Positions 33,881 to 47,960 are shown, counted from the stretch's first letter. The stretch is DNA of 64,000 nucleotides from Aphis gossypii (GCF_020184175.1 NC_065531.1:15211213-15275212); one strand, 5' to 3'. Notes: generated by a model from the sequence alone, not told the origin. Numbers and translations: made by a program.

Positions 33881-36800
33881 ATGAACGGTAATTTTTGGCG
33901 ACGAGAGTCTTCCATTTGTACAGGAGATGAAATACAATATCCAATGATAATGCCTGACGAGCGACTTGCTTATTGGGCTCATTGTCATAACTATCAATTA
34001 AGGGATAAAATAGGTGAAGGTTCATTTGGAAAAGTTTTCAAAGCTTTGCATACAAAAACAAACACAATAGTTGCCTTCAAATTTATTTTCAAGGTATAAT
34101 TACATTAGTTTTATTCTTAGTTTGTTCATTTCTTTATTTTTAATATCTTTAAATGTGTTATTTGACTTAGCTTGATAAATTAAAAACATTACAACAAGAA
34201 GTTGAAATTCAACAGAAATTACACCATCCAAACATTGTCAAAATGATCGAGTCATTTGGAAATGAAAATGGGGTGAGATATTAGCTCTATTTGTTTATTT
34301 AACTATCTACCTGTGGCACTAGAACAGAACACTAAGTAATGCAACTACATGTGCTTTATAAGTGGTGGGTGTAAATTAATGTTGTCACGTGGAACTATGA
34401 AAGTGTATACATGTATACATTAACTAATATAATTTATGTGGACCATAATGATTTACTGATTTTTTAAATATTTATGAACACCTGCAATATTTAATTTAAA
34501 ATATATTTTTAAATTGGTAAATTTTTAATGATAAATATGGACTCTAGTGGTAACATAATAAGTTATTATGTTGTTAGTTAGTTATGTTTCAATACCATAA
34601 ATAACAAACAATATTTCTTGTCTTCAGCTGACACGATAGATAGTGTTGGTTTAAGATGAAACCTTTATTAATCGCACATCAACACAGTACTCTAAAATGG
34701 ATGGCATACAAATGTTGATAGCTGGAGTGAGCTCCCTATCATTAATTAAATATCCAACCAGTTTAAATATTGATGTTAATATTTCAGTTATTTTTTAATA
34801 ATAGATTGCCTTGGTCATGGAGTTTGTTCCTAGATCTCTTAAAGAAATCATAGAAACTGAAGGTATATTGAGTGAAGAAAGAACACAGGGAATTATATGT
34901 CATCTTGTATCCGCTTTACACTATTTACACAAGAAAAATATTTTACACAGGTACCTAATTTATTAATTTTTTTTTTTTATAATAATTCTCATAAATAAAT
35001 AAATAATAATTTTAATATTTAGGGATTTAAAACCACCAAATATATTATTAGACCACAATGATGTTGCAAAATTATGTGATTTTGGTTTAGCCAGGTTTAT
35101 GTTAACTGGTACTCAAGTATTAACTCAAGCATCGCTCAAAGGAACCCCTCTTTATATGGCTCCTGAAGTAATAAATTCACCTGTTATACCTCCAATATAC
35201 AATCATAATGCAGATTTATGGTATAATCAATGATTTATTAAAAATAAAATATTGTTTATATACCTATATCAATTATTAATTTAGGTCATTGGGGTGTATA
35301 GCATATCATTTACTTTGTGGAAAACCTCCATTTGATACAAAGTGTTTGATGCATTTAGTTCAAATGATGAAAGATCAACCAATAATTTGGCCAAATACTG
35401 TGTCAGCTGTTTGTCAGAACTTTTTAGAACAGTTGTTACAAAAAAATCCGTTACAAAGATTAACATGGCCTGGCTTATTAGAACATGAATTTTTAAAAAA
35501 CAAAGTATACACGATGGATATGGATCAAAATGAGGAAATAGATGGCTCAACAGAATTTGATGATATTGTGTCACCCTTAAACTCATTGACAATAAATGAA
35601 GACACAGAAGAAGATGATGATGAAGAAGAAGAAGAAGAAGATGAAGAAGAAGAAGAAGAAGGAGAAGAAGATAAAGATCATTCAGATTCTTCAACTAGTC
35701 ATGATATTACATCTATAGAAGAAACGTATTTATTTTTCTTAAATATATATGAGAGAATAATATTCTAGAATTTTAGGATTAACATACTGATATTTTTTTA
35801 TAGAACTGAAGAGGACTTGCGGTCAAGTCAATCTGGTTGGTGTTCTGAAACTTGTCAAGAGTTAGATGTAGGTTGTGATAAAACTAACTCTTCAACCAAT
35901 AATACAAAATCTGGTAATGATTTTATGAGTGAAGAATGGATAGTATTTCTACGGCAAAGTGCTTCTGAAGTAAATTTTATTTATTATTTTATTCCTATTC
36001 TTTTAATATTTTAAGTTATAAATTGTCTGTATTTTATTTTGTGATCTGTGTATAATATTACATAGTTAATACAATGTAATTCATTTTTAAGGTCGTTTCT
36101 GGAAATATAACATCTATGACTCAAAAAAGTTTTATTTTAGTAGTGTTGTCTCCTTTAAAAAGTGGTGCCATATCTTCCAAATTATTACACTATGTTGTTA
36201 CTGTTCTGGCAATACCTTTTGTTACTCCAAATGTTCAACAAACTGAGAAAGACTTAATAACTCAAGTATTTATAGTTATTACATTTTATTTATTTTTGTA
36301 TAATTAATATTTTATGTTTGTTGTAGATTTATATTGAAACTAAAGTCATACCATGTTTAATGCAAGCTTTTTCTAATGCTTTCAAATCTCCTGCTCGTAA
36401 TTGTGTATCACCTGTACCACCAGATGTTATCGGCATTCAAGAATTAGATAGTTTAGAATCGGTGCTGCTATTAATAGAAGGATTATGCTTAGATAAACCT
36501 ATTGAGTGTCTTAAGCAATTTACTGAGAGTATCTATTTTTTGAAAATTCTACCACTATTACAAAAATGTTTATCATTGAGTCATGGTAATACACATTTGG
36601 TTACTAATACACTTGCCGTATTAATATTAATTTTATTGTATTTGCCATGCAACATTAGTTTAGTGCAAGATATAGTTTTTGGCAAGCATTTAGAAGGTAC
36701 AGTAATTATTTTTCTATATTTATTTAAAAGTATATTACTATGTTTTCATATAATATCAATTAATCACTTTTCAGGTAGGATTTCAAATGTTGAGCTACAT

Positions 36801-37665
36801 AAATTGCTTAGAAATAATGACGATCCGTCCATGAGAGAAAGAACATGTGTCCTTTTATTACATATGACTAGACTGAATCCTAATTGTCTTTCAGAAATTT
36901 GGCATCAAACCCTCACCAACGATATTGAATTTTTAAAAAATGATTCATGTCCTAATGTTGTTCAGGTACATAGAAATTTAAATTATTATTTATTTATATT
37001 TAAAATGTATTTTAATGATTTTTTAAATTAAAAATAAGAAATTATATGTGTACATAATTAAAATTATTATTGAATTATTTAAAACTAAGTTTTGCATAAT
37101 TTATTAAAGAAAATGTAAATAACTAAAAATAAATTAACATCAAATAGATTTTCTATGAGATTATAATATGAATTTATATTTTTGTTATTTAATATTTATG
37201 TTTTATAATCTGATATAATATTTTTATCCTGTATTTAATGATAAATTTCAATAAATTCTAAGTAAAGAAACGCAAAGCAGCTATAGGAAAAAAAATTTAT
37301 TTACTTACCCTAAATAATTATAATTAAATATTAATTATTATTAATTTTAATATTTAATTAAATTAATTAATAATTAAAATACACGTAAATAAGTTACAAT
37401 TTCAATATTGTTTTTATTTTTATTGTACATATAATATTCTTGTTTAATTTCAAAAATATATAATCTACTAACAATAATTTTATTAATATATTATGCTTGC
37501 AAAAGTAGAAGTAATTAAATTTTTATTTCAGTTTCTTACATATTGTACATTAGCTCTTTATATTAAGTGTTTTTTAAATCAACTTTATTATTGTTCTAGG
37601 CTGCTATTTATACATCTGAACTATTGAAAAAAACACCATTTTACCAAGTGGAAACTGAACAATAA
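33881..37665 (+). CDS. fu: Serine/threonine-protein kinase fused (STK36 homologue)
   Basis: Ten coding exons join in frame to 688 aa: 33881-34093, 34171-34272, 34805-34950, 35023-35220, 35285-35725, 35804-35969, 36092-36265, 36327-36696, 36775-36965 and 37600-37665. The N-terminal kinase domain (about residues 38-290) is complete: glycine loop IGEGSFGKVF (44-53), lysine K67 in VAFK, HRDLKPPN (153-160), DFG (173-175), KGTPLYMAPE (193-202). The catalytic residues are intact, so an active kinase is expected. MIESFGNENG and LVMEFVPRSLKEII match fused rather than other kinases. Residues about 325-350 are a Glu/Asp run encoded by GAA repeats, and the C-terminal half is alpha-helical regulatory sequence. 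Fused acts with Cos2 and Su(fu) downstream of Smoothened in Hedgehog signalling. It has a 32-residue N-terminal extension compared with typical family starts. It is divergent from POLDIP3. Confidence 0.92.
35605..35672 (+). repeat. fu: GAA/GAT repeat encoding an acidic run in fused
   Basis: A GAA-dominated coding microsatellite gives a nearly continuous Glu/Asp stretch just after the kinase domain. Replication slippage probably makes its length variable. The matching CT-rich minus strand produces a Leu-rich antisense ORF that is an artefact. Confidence 0.8.
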
Positions 37666-40640
37666 GAGTATATAATCATAATTAAATTTATAAATTGTTG
37701 TTGTTTTTATTTTTTTATCTATTTTAAGACTAAGTATTAATAGTATTATGAAACATTATTGTATATTGTATATGAAATGAAAAGTTAAATTTAAATAAGG
37801 ATTGAACCTTAAGAATAGTGATAAATAATAAGTAGCAATAATAGTTACATAAATATAAATACTTTTTTACTGTTAAGATATATTATGATGAAAATACAAT
37901 ATGCTAAATAGTCATAATAATTAAATCATCTGTTTTTATATACCCATACACAAGATAATAAATATAACAAAACGAAATATGATGTAAATTATATAATAAT
38001 AGTATAACAACAATTATAGTTTTGTTCACCAAAAATAATAGATATATGATACTATATAACGCTTATTACAGATAAGATAAGCTATTTCTTAATATTATGC
38101 GAACACACTCGAAGGAAATTATGGGACAGGAGTATAAAATAATATTTATACAGTTTTCAAAGACAAGTGTTTATTCTAACAGGAATATTATTGGGATCCA
38201 CATAAAATATTCCACAGCATTTCATAATGATTTCCCCACCCAATACATTTCAAGTACATCCAAATCATAATTTATTTAGTTTCATAGTTATGATTATATA
38301 AATTGTATGTTTCTTTTTAAATAGTTTATTCTTAAATGGTAACTTGTTGACTTCACAACAAACACAAATATTTATTATAAACATAATCATTCATATACTA
38401 AAATATATAGCCTTGTACTTTTTTTACATTAGACCTAAGTTTATGTAATAACCTATCCAATTAATTTTTATACTTAACATATAGTTACTTTTTATTTTCT
38501 TGAGTTTTAGAGTATTTTAGTTTTTTTATCATCCATTTCACCCTTTAAAATTTCTACTTTTTCATCATTTTGCCACACTTGAATACATCCAATCAGTGAT
38601 TATATTTTTACCATCCCTAGCATATATTACCACAAGTATACTTCAGGGTACCTACTATTTTATTTGGATATCTTTATTTTTTTTTAATTTTAGATATGTA
38701 CAAATTATTGATGTATTCAGATAAGACAAACTTGAATTAATCTTGGTATAAATCCAGGGTATGCCCTATTATCTTGACCGCTTTATTCGCAATGTATTGG
38801 ATTAACATTATGTAACAATTTTATTGCTTTTCAATCTTACAACAACGCTTATAAATTAATGAGCTTATTATAAGTACCTATATTTTTGAGAGAATACGTC
38901 AGTTATTGATCTGACCGTTATATATTATTATATTGTTATCTCTGAAGTGTTCCAGCTTAGACCAAAACACTTCAAACTAAATATTTAAACTAAAATACAC
39001 TTGGAAAACAAAAAATCCGATTACTGCTTTATAATTCGTAGATAGTAATATGCAGTAATATGTTTACCTACATAAAAAAGTATAATAAAAATTATCTGGT
39101 TGTTATGAAAAGAATAATAGATTAGGGATTTTAAGTTAACTACCATCTTGTGAAAAAACAACGAACAATGTTTAAACATTTTTACTAGGCATAAGGCAAT
39201 AATATATCATACATTATTACAAATTATTAACAGCATTACAAGTATCAAAAAGTATCTACCAAACTTTTTGACAAAATAAACTATACCTACATACCTATAG
39301 TATATACTAATTATATCTCGTCAATGATGTCTGTTATGATTATTTGGCATGTTTTTAGTACTTACCTATCTATTTTGTTGTAATTTATAATACTATGCTA
39401 AAATATATAGTCAGAAATGTGTTTTGTGATCTCACAAATAAATTACCAAAATTGTATTTTAATTCTATCTCTAGACATTTTTTGTATTTGTTGTTTATTT
39501 AGTAATTACTATAGTTATATACCTTTTCATAAATCTTATATTCTTATTCTAATTTTGTAATTTTATAAAATGTTATATAATTACAATTTGAAGTAATATT
39601 TATCTACCTATAACTATTTATTGATGAACATATTATTTTAAATCTGTATATTTTGAGATTTTTAAAGTAGGTAGGTATCTACCTACCTATAAGATATGTT
39701 TAACCAAACACTTAGGTTGATTAAAGTGTCTTAAATTCACCTATTCACTATTCTATTTTTTTTTTTTTTAACATTTTATGAGACAAGTCTTTGTTCTTAA
39801 CATACAAAATACAGAAACATAATATAAAATAATCTAAAAAACTAAAACTAAAATATATGTAATATATGTAATATATAATTTAAATGAATTTGATATTGAA
39901 ACATGATAAAGTAACAAATTACACAATAGGTCTTAGTTTTAAGAATTATTATAGAGCTTTCGTTCTAAAACATTGGCGGTACATGTTTTTCATATAAAAA
40001 AGAAATCGACGTCATTACATATTTGATTACATAGAAAACGATTTTGCTTCAACGCACACATTTAAATATTTTTAACTACCTAACACAATATTATAGTCGA
40101 TAGGTATAGACGCATGGTAAATAGATTCATATTATACTGTAGTAATACATACAATACTATACACTTGAACATTAATTAACACTTGACTAAGATAACTGTA
40201 GGACTATAAAATTATAGTCTGATAATCACACTCATTTATATTATATATATCTAGATGCTATATAAACACACTTAATGCACTATTACATTAATAGTGGCAA
40301 TAGTGAAATAGTGGAAAACATACGATAAAGTTCTTAAATAAATCGTTGTATCAGATGGTTTAATAAGATGATTCCAAACGCTAACTGGTTCTAATTATTT
40401 CTAAAAGTATAGGTAGATTTTCAAATGTTAATACGACCTAAAAATAGAATTAGGTCGATAGTGAGCATTATAATCTATATTCAAATGTCAAGTTCAAAAG
40501 ACAATTTTGTGGGCGGAGGTATATAATATGGTTTAACTATACGGCAAGCATACACCTTTTCGGTGGGAGTGACAAACACAGCTGATGTTGCCTGACGGCG
40601 CCAAGTCGTCTTCTTAAATTGTGTGAAGTATAATCGGTCG
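37666..40640. other. AT-rich stretch after fused
   Basis: The fused 3' UTR starts here but its end cannot be placed. No other gene is recognised. A perfect 22-bp inverted pair (TAGGTAGGTA, two bases, TACCTACCTA) lies at about 39667-39688. An unassigned 74-codon ORF at 40481-40705 (-) runs into the repeat that starts at 40641. Confidence 0.5.
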
Positions 40641-41259
40641 CAGTGGCGGTTATTAGGCGGAGGGGCGATGGTGGATCGCCCCTCCACCCTTAGGCTCTTG
40701 ATCATAATTTACGTTTTAACCGCGAATAGTACCTATACTATATTAGTCCATGGTTTTTTCTGTTGTCTATGAACTGTGATTAATATAATATTATACGATA
40801 AACACACTGATTAACATGGTATAGAAATCAGTAGATACACACCAGGGGCGCATAGCTGAGCTATTTTATGTTACCGGGAATTTAATTTAAGAGCGCAAAT
40901 TTTTTTACTCTGCATTTATAAAACAAGTATATCTTCTTATATTAACATAGATAATAATATTATCATACGCTTTGCCAAGCAAAAAAAAAAGGCATATGAT
41001 TTTATTACAATCATTATAAGATAATTAAGTCAATACAATTTATGGTACATCATTTATATCTTTTTTTTAATACTATAGTGTATTATTAATATTATAAACA
41101 TTTAAACATTACTATAACTATGATTCATATTATGTACCTATATTTTATATTATAAGTATTAAGTAGGTATATACCTACTATATTAAAAAAAAAATGCTCT
41201 GGGGGGTGAGTTGACTTTATTTTCGCCTCTCCCTTGAACATAATGTGTAACCGCCCCTG
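40641..41259. mobile_element. Composite transposon remnant with CAG(T/G)GGCG ends and a GC-rich hairpin
   Basis: One left end begins at 40641 (CAGTGGCGGTTATTAGGCGG) and a second at 40843 (CAGGGGCGCATAG). A single right end, reverse-complemented, reads CAGGGGCGGTTACACATTA and finishes at 41259. A perfect hairpin lies at 40659-40685, with 11-bp arms GGAGGGGCGAT / ATCGCCCCTCC and a 5-base loop. No matching target duplication was found for either pairing, so this is probably two nested or overlapping fragments of a nonautonomous DNA transposon. No coding capacity is recognised. Confidence 0.5.
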
Positions 41260-44200
41260 TAAAAAATCAGGTGTAGACTATGGACTATAGTCTATTATGA
41301 TGTCTAATTACCTACCTAACAATTTGAAACTAGAAATTAGAATGTATATTTGAGTGAAATATAATTTGTTCAACGCTCAACCATAATGATAGTAAAATTT
41401 CTTTAAACAAACTTAATAATATTATGTATAGTTATTAATTTATAGGTAAATATTAAATAGGTAGGTAATTAGTAAATACATAATATATAAATCTAATAAA
41501 TTACTATTTGGTATTTACTAAACGTATTATTGATTAAATGCTGCCGATAAGACCAATTAGACAAGCACTATTGGTACTATATGCAATACCTATTGACTAT
41601 TGTACGTTATTATAAATTTATCGATAAATTGTATGGTCTTTAAACATTATATGACTATTAATTTATATTTATATATTAAAAAAAGACATCGAGATTTTTA
41701 TCGAAAGCCCTTTATAGAGGGTCTCCCCACATATACACATTACACACCGTATGGATATGTATATACTTACTATAGGTATTTATTCAAATGTATTAATAAT
41801 ACATTATTTTTGTTATAATTTAGAACTATCTAATTATTACCTACATAAAGAAAATATATTATCAAAGACTAATAAAATGTACATTTTAAATTTAATATCC
41901 CATAGAAGATATCTGTATAGTTACATGATTTTTCTTATAGTGGGTGGTAAACCCTTAACCCCCCGTTTCTGTAAGTAACTGATAATTTGCATACACTCTA
42001 TACACTCGAACACGATACACACAGTAAAAACAAGTACTTTGACATTTTCAGACACATTATTCAAAACAAAATTTAATATACATATTTTAATTTTTCATAA
42101 TCAGTACCTATTAACTGATTATAAAAAATTTCAATTTCAAAAATTATTTTGTTTGCAACTGTGCATAGCACTTTTTGCTTCAAAACTGTTTCTTAAAGTA
42201 AATTTTCATATTTTTATAAAATAGTATTAATACATGCTTTATGTTTTAGTTATGAGAAGATAAGCGACAAAATAATTTAATACACTTATAGGAGCATTTA
42301 AAATGCATAATTAATACTACACGTTATGCATAATTATCTAATTAAATTATTTGAATTGATAAGAAATAATACTAAATCGTATAAAAATATATCAAATTAT
42401 ATATAATATTCATTATTTATTCAATTATTCTGTATTTAAAATGCATTTTCTCACTCAAAAAAATATTTTGTTTTAGTAAAATAATACTAAGAGATGCAGG
42501 GAAGTAAATTCATACACATTTATAGATAATATATGTGATAAAAGCATAATCTGTTCAAACTTTATTGTTTATACAAAAATAATAGAAGGAATGCATTTAT
42601 TTAATTTATTAGATATGCATCAAAATAAAATTTTGAGTTTTTTAAAGTTAAAGTGTTAAAAATATATGATAATATTACGCATATCTGCAATTTTGTAATA
42701 GAATTATTCTCAAGTTGGATTAGCTCGGCAAAATCTCATAGTAGATAAAAAGATAGTATATATTATAAAGCTACCTATATTTTGTATTTTAATTTGATTT
42801 AACTTTTGTGTGGTTAACGTTACCTCATACAGTAGTATTTTAATGCAATAAACTTCATTGAATCTGTCTATAACCGTTTTTCATTGATTTAGTAGTTCAG
42901 ATGTGGTTTGGTGCATGTCCCTCATTCATCATAATAGCCGATCCCGTGGTTGTTAAATTTCAAGTTATATTTAAAAGACGTGAAACACTAGACTTGCGTA
43001 CTATTTTAAAATTAACAAATGGGGAGATTAACTTACCCTGAATTATTTGCTAGACTAAACATTCATATTCCTTGTTGTATAACCCAAAAGTTAATCATAC
43101 TTTTTATGTGCCCCTCGACGTTCGAATCTGCAGGTCTTTATGTTCCTTTGAAGTTGATTTATTTGTTTATAATTCAGTAAAACTTTTCATATACATCTAA
43201 ATAATATTATTGATTAATTATTGTGTTCCTATTTTTTTTTCATTCACTCGTTCAACATTTTATGTATTATATTAATGTTAATTTTATCACTACCTATATA
43301 TTAACTGTGGTGATTTAATGTTGTGCTACATTTTTAGTTTTATTTGTCACTATAATAATTTTCAAATTTGTAATTTGTTATTTGGATCACTTGTTAAAAT
43401 ACAATAAATCTTACTTAGCTTTATTTATTTTAGTCATGTATTTTGAGTTCAAATAGACATTTATAACGCTAGCTATAATATCTGCAAAATGATGGATTTG
43501 AAAATACGTTTTTTTCTCGATTTAATCATTCAAAAATTGTATTTTACCTTTCAATCATAATTCATAAATAAGGAATTCCTAATAACAAATAGATAGATAC
43601 AATATTGTATATAATATATAATAGTTAATAGTTATCAAGTTACAATTAGGATGACAGTCCAAGACTATATATATTATATACCTAACTTAAGTATAATTTG
43701 GTTAGTTATATTGTGACATTGTGACAAAAACACTTGATAGAGATAACACTTGTTTTTCTGTAATGGTTTAGTTCAATCCTATTTTTTTAGGAGGATTTAT
43801 TTTCCCCTATGTTAATAATATATATGTATATACTTAATCTTAATTATACTATATAGTCTGTACATTATATGTAGGTAACGTCATAATATAGGTATAATTA
43901 TTGATTACCAATAGATATCGAATATATGGTTTAATCCGGATTAGAAATTTTTAGTTCATATGTCTTATACATTGTTGGTTAAGTATTTAAATAGGCATAT
44001 AGGTATAAGTCTCGTATTTAAAGTTCAAACAAAAGAAAATAGGTATTTAATATTTATCATTATATATCTAATGATAATAATGATAGTCAAAACAAACTGT
44101 ACTCATTTGTTCCCTTAAGATAAATCGCTTAATTTTAAGTGTCTATAGTTAGAATTTATATTTGCATAATATTTAATATAATATACCAGCTATTACTTAG

Positions 44201-44858
44201 CTATACCGTAATAAGTATAATATAAATATTAAGTATTATTATGGTACCAAATATTAGAACAATAGAATGATTAAACCTTAAACCTGTACTTAAAATAATA
44301 TTTAAAACGATTACAGTCCAACTAAATCTTAGATTAAAAAACGTATTTAAACATTTATCTCTTAAAATTTAATACATATTTAAGCACAAATAATTTTCAA
44401 TTTTCGTAAATTTATACAAATTATAAAAAAAGGTGGCTTAGTTTTTGACATTTTTATAATGCTGTAAGTAAATTTATGAAGGAAATTGTATTACATTTTT
44501 AAAATTGTTGATGACGCATAAACATTTTATCAGAATTTTTTTTAAAAAAATTGAAAAATCATTGTGAAATAAAAATAATAATTCAAGTTATTTTGAAATG
44601 TTTCAATCTATTATATTATAAAGTATATAATAATTGTGCGAGGTGAGTCGAAAAGTACATCCTGCCATTCTATATAATATTATGTTTTATAGATATCGTA
44701 ATTGTACAAAAAATAAATATCTAAGATCTAACTGCTATTACTCGAAAAACTCCATTATAGCATAGATCTAAATTCTAAGATATATAACAATTGGTAAACA
44801 ATTGGTAAATATAACATAGAAATAAAGTATTGGAAATAAATTTTTACTGTTTTGTATG
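41260..44858. other. AT-rich stretch without a recognisable gene
   Basis: Several short ORFs (60-75 codons at 41600-42224) are low-complexity frames with no known domain. Somewhat less AT-biased DNA at about 42900-43150 resembles no family I know. A GAGGTGAGTCGAAAAGTACAT block near 44640 vaguely resembles a mariner end but has no partner. Confidence 0.4.
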
Positions 44859-45025
44859 AAGAGGCGTATTTAGGATTTTGCTACCCTGGGTACACATTTT
44901 TTTTTTACAATTGTTTAAATCAGTTTAAAAATAAAACCTTCCAGTTACATTTACTGCCTCTCAAACAAGTGCTGCCCAGGGCAATTTCCCCTCTCACCCC
45001 CCTTTCTCCCATAAATACGCCACTG
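44859..45025. mobile_element. Miniature hAT-like element with GTGGCGTATTTA ends
   Basis: A 167-bp segment whose left end reads AAGAGGCGTATTTAGG and whose right end, reverse-complemented, reads CAGTGGCGTATTTATGG. The flanks TTTGTATG (44851-44858) and TTTTTATG (45026-45033) match at seven of eight positions, a good 8-bp target duplication. The interior contains inverted CCCTGGG / CCCAGGG blocks. The 60-codon ORF across it is incidental. Confidence 0.65.
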
Positions 45026-45033
45026 TTTTTATG

Positions 45034-47400
45034 AGATTTTAACAATAATTATGTTTATAAGTTTATTTACTACAAAACATTTTTTTAGGAATATTTTAAT
45101 ATATTTTTTAGATGCGTGTACTCGTATTTACATAAATTTAAAATTTATTCAAAAGTACACAAATGGTAAAAACGAATTATATTTATATATTATGATGAAT
45201 ATACAATTAATAATAATTACAGCACCGAGTCCGAATACTTATGTTCTTATAAAAAAATCATATTATAATATTATATATCTTTCAACTAATCAACACGGGA
45301 CTAACAAATAACAATAGGTCCTGGATATAGTATTATGCGGCGTACGTGTGAATACTCATGTCATTTAGTGTTCATACGTTTCTAAAGCGATTATTACAGA
45401 GGATTGATAATATTGATCAAGTATTAATGTATATAAATAATAAATATAAAATGAAGTGTTATTCCCATTTTTTTATACGTAGGTATACGCTATACTATAT
45501 TATAATATGTTAGTAATACGCGTAAATAGGATAATCCGGTAGAAATAGCTGGCCTGGCCTTACTTAAGTTCAAATACCTACTGACTTTTGAAATTGTTAG
45601 TATACGAGTAGTAAAACAATGGAGTATAAAAAAATGTGTGGCATTTAAAAGTTTTTGATTTCCAATAATTTAATTATTTGTTGATATTTACATTTTTTTA
45701 AATTTTTTTTACATTTAAATATTAAAATTAAAAAGAGTAAAATGACCACTTTATATTATGGTACAATATTAATGTTTTGGTAAATTTAGATAAAAATAAA
45801 TATCGTTTATGAGGCGGGTCTACGATCACTATTATGATTTCTAAATTCTAAGTATAACATAAATTATAATACAATAATATTATTGTTAAGTACTTAAGTG
45901 TATTGGGAGCAATACTTAAATATCCATTAAAGAATTAATATAAATTTCCTAACGATATACAATTTAGAATTTTGGTTGTCATATATTTAATATTTTATTT
46001 GTTTAACTATTAACTATAAATTTGTAAGAAAAAAAATGTTTTCGTTAAATTTATAAATTATTTTTGTGGCTCAACCAGTTCAAAAAATGTGCCGAATTGG
46101 CCTACTATTTGATTTTAAAAACGAAAATATATATTCACTATCTATTTTATACAAAAAAAAATGCAAGTTAGGTATTTTTTTTATTTAAATGCAATAAAAA
46201 TAGCATACAGACGAGAAACATCTTTAATGTTTGACAAACAGCTTAGTATTTTGTCAGCATAAGAAGATAATTCCAGTTTTACACCATTCACTATTATTTA
46301 TAAAATACATAATATGTAGAACTCAGGCAGACTTGTCTCCTGAAATCCTTATAATATTAATTTAATAGAAAGTTTATTGTAATGCAAATTTGTAATATAT
46401 GCTTCTATAAAAATAATATTCAGTGAATAGGTACTATTTTTATTTATTTATATGCATTTACTAAATATACATATTGTTTATTATCATATTATAATGTAGC
46501 ATCACCTACAAATATTGTTGAGCTAGTCTAAACTAGGTTTCTGTGCAGAATTACCTTTCCTTAGAACTGTTTTACAATTCTGTTTCGTTCATAAGATTGT
46601 CAACGTCAAGTAAATTAGGAATGTGCCTTGCGTTATTGATAAAGAAATATCTTTATATTGTGGTGGTGTGGGATTGTCTTGGTTGAGAACATAGGTGCAA
46701 CTAGGGTCAATTTTTTGAGTGGCTAGAATTTTATAAGTTACACAGACCCAACACTGATAATAAGTAATAACTGAAATAATAATAACATAACTGTGTACTT
46801 ATATAAACCATAAAAAATAATAATATTGTAGATTGTAATGCACGTCTTTAATATCTATCTATAATTCTACCAGACATATTTAAAACTATTAATCATTATC
46901 AGTGAATAAATGATACATTTGGCATTTACCCTGGAGTTACCCACAAGTATAAACGCGTCAACAGAATATGGTGGTCATTGTATTTATTGTTACTAATAAC
47001 AGCCATCGATTGTTTGTGCAGCCGAATAAAATAGTTTCTAAAAAGCTTTTATATTCTACTAATAACAAATACAATAATCAAATAATCAAAACTGAAGAGA
47101 AACAGTTCATAAAAATTAAGTGAGGGATATAAATATTATAAGCACAAAATCGAATAAAGTTCAGTGGCTATAAGTTATATTAGTTGTTATAGCCATCATT
47201 ACAAAAAAGTTTGTTATTGATTTCGAGGTATTTAGTCAAAATTCTGGTACTAAGAAATTTTCTATTTTCCAGAATTTAGGAAAAACCAGAAGGTAGCAAA
47301 TTTTAAAAAATAGCGTAGCAAAATGATGTACGATTTGAAGTCGCGGTAGCATTAAATTCTGGTGCCAAATTGATGGGCATACAAAAAACGTTTCTGGGCG
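45034..47400. other. AT-rich stretch without a recognisable gene
   Basis: An 86-codon ORF at 45051-45311 (+) is low-complexity and unassigned. A CATAGGTGCAACTAGGG block near 46690 looks transposon-derived but has no partner end. Nothing else is supported. Confidence 0.4.
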
Positions 47401-47439
47401 GAAACGGTCTATCAGCTTATATTACCAAGTATATATTTT

Positions 47440-47960
47440 CATGATATTTTTTTGTGATTCTGAACGAAGTGATGAATGTATTGATTTTACAATGATGTGC
47501 GTGTTTTTTTTTTGTGTGTCTGTGTACACCATAACTTGTCAAAATAATGCTTCAATTTTAAACTTCAGGGGTGGTTTCCGATGGCAAAGTGAATAGACTT
47601 GTGCATTATATAGATCAAAAGTAAGAAGTTTTCAGTATTTTTCAAAAAAAAAATGAGAAAAACAAAAAAAAATGACGGAAAAACGGGAATTTTCACGAAA
47701 AACCAGTTTTTGAAAAAAATCTATACATATATTTATGTAGTCGTAACTCAAAAACAAATCACTCTAAATACTTTAAATACATTTTTACAAAATGTTTATA
47801 TTAACGTTATCTATAATATATGGTCTAATTTTCAAAATATTCTGCCATTTTTGAGCTATTTATAGTCAATTGATATTTTAATATAAAATCGAAATTTTAT
47901 GTTGTAATTCAAAAATGAAATCAATTTAGATATTTGAAATTTTTCGTGGAATAGTTATTT
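47440..47960. repeat. Dispersed aphid-type repeat, copy 1
   Basis: It starts near a GATTCTGAACGAAGTGATG block followed by a T-rich GTGTGTCTGTGT tract and oligo(A) segments such as GGAATTTTCACGAAAAACC. A second copy of the opening block lies at about 58785. I recall this block as a high-copy sequence in aphid genomes, but I could not check that here. It has no ends of a known transposon class. The 70-codon ORF inside is incidental. Confidence 0.4.

Noticed and set aside
35281..35694. 137-codon Leu-rich minus-strand ORF
   Set aside because: Antisense of the GAA repeat and kinase exon of fused.
43105..43130. GTTCGAATC as a tRNA T-loop
   Set aside because: No acceptor stem, D-arm or anticodon arm can be folded around it.
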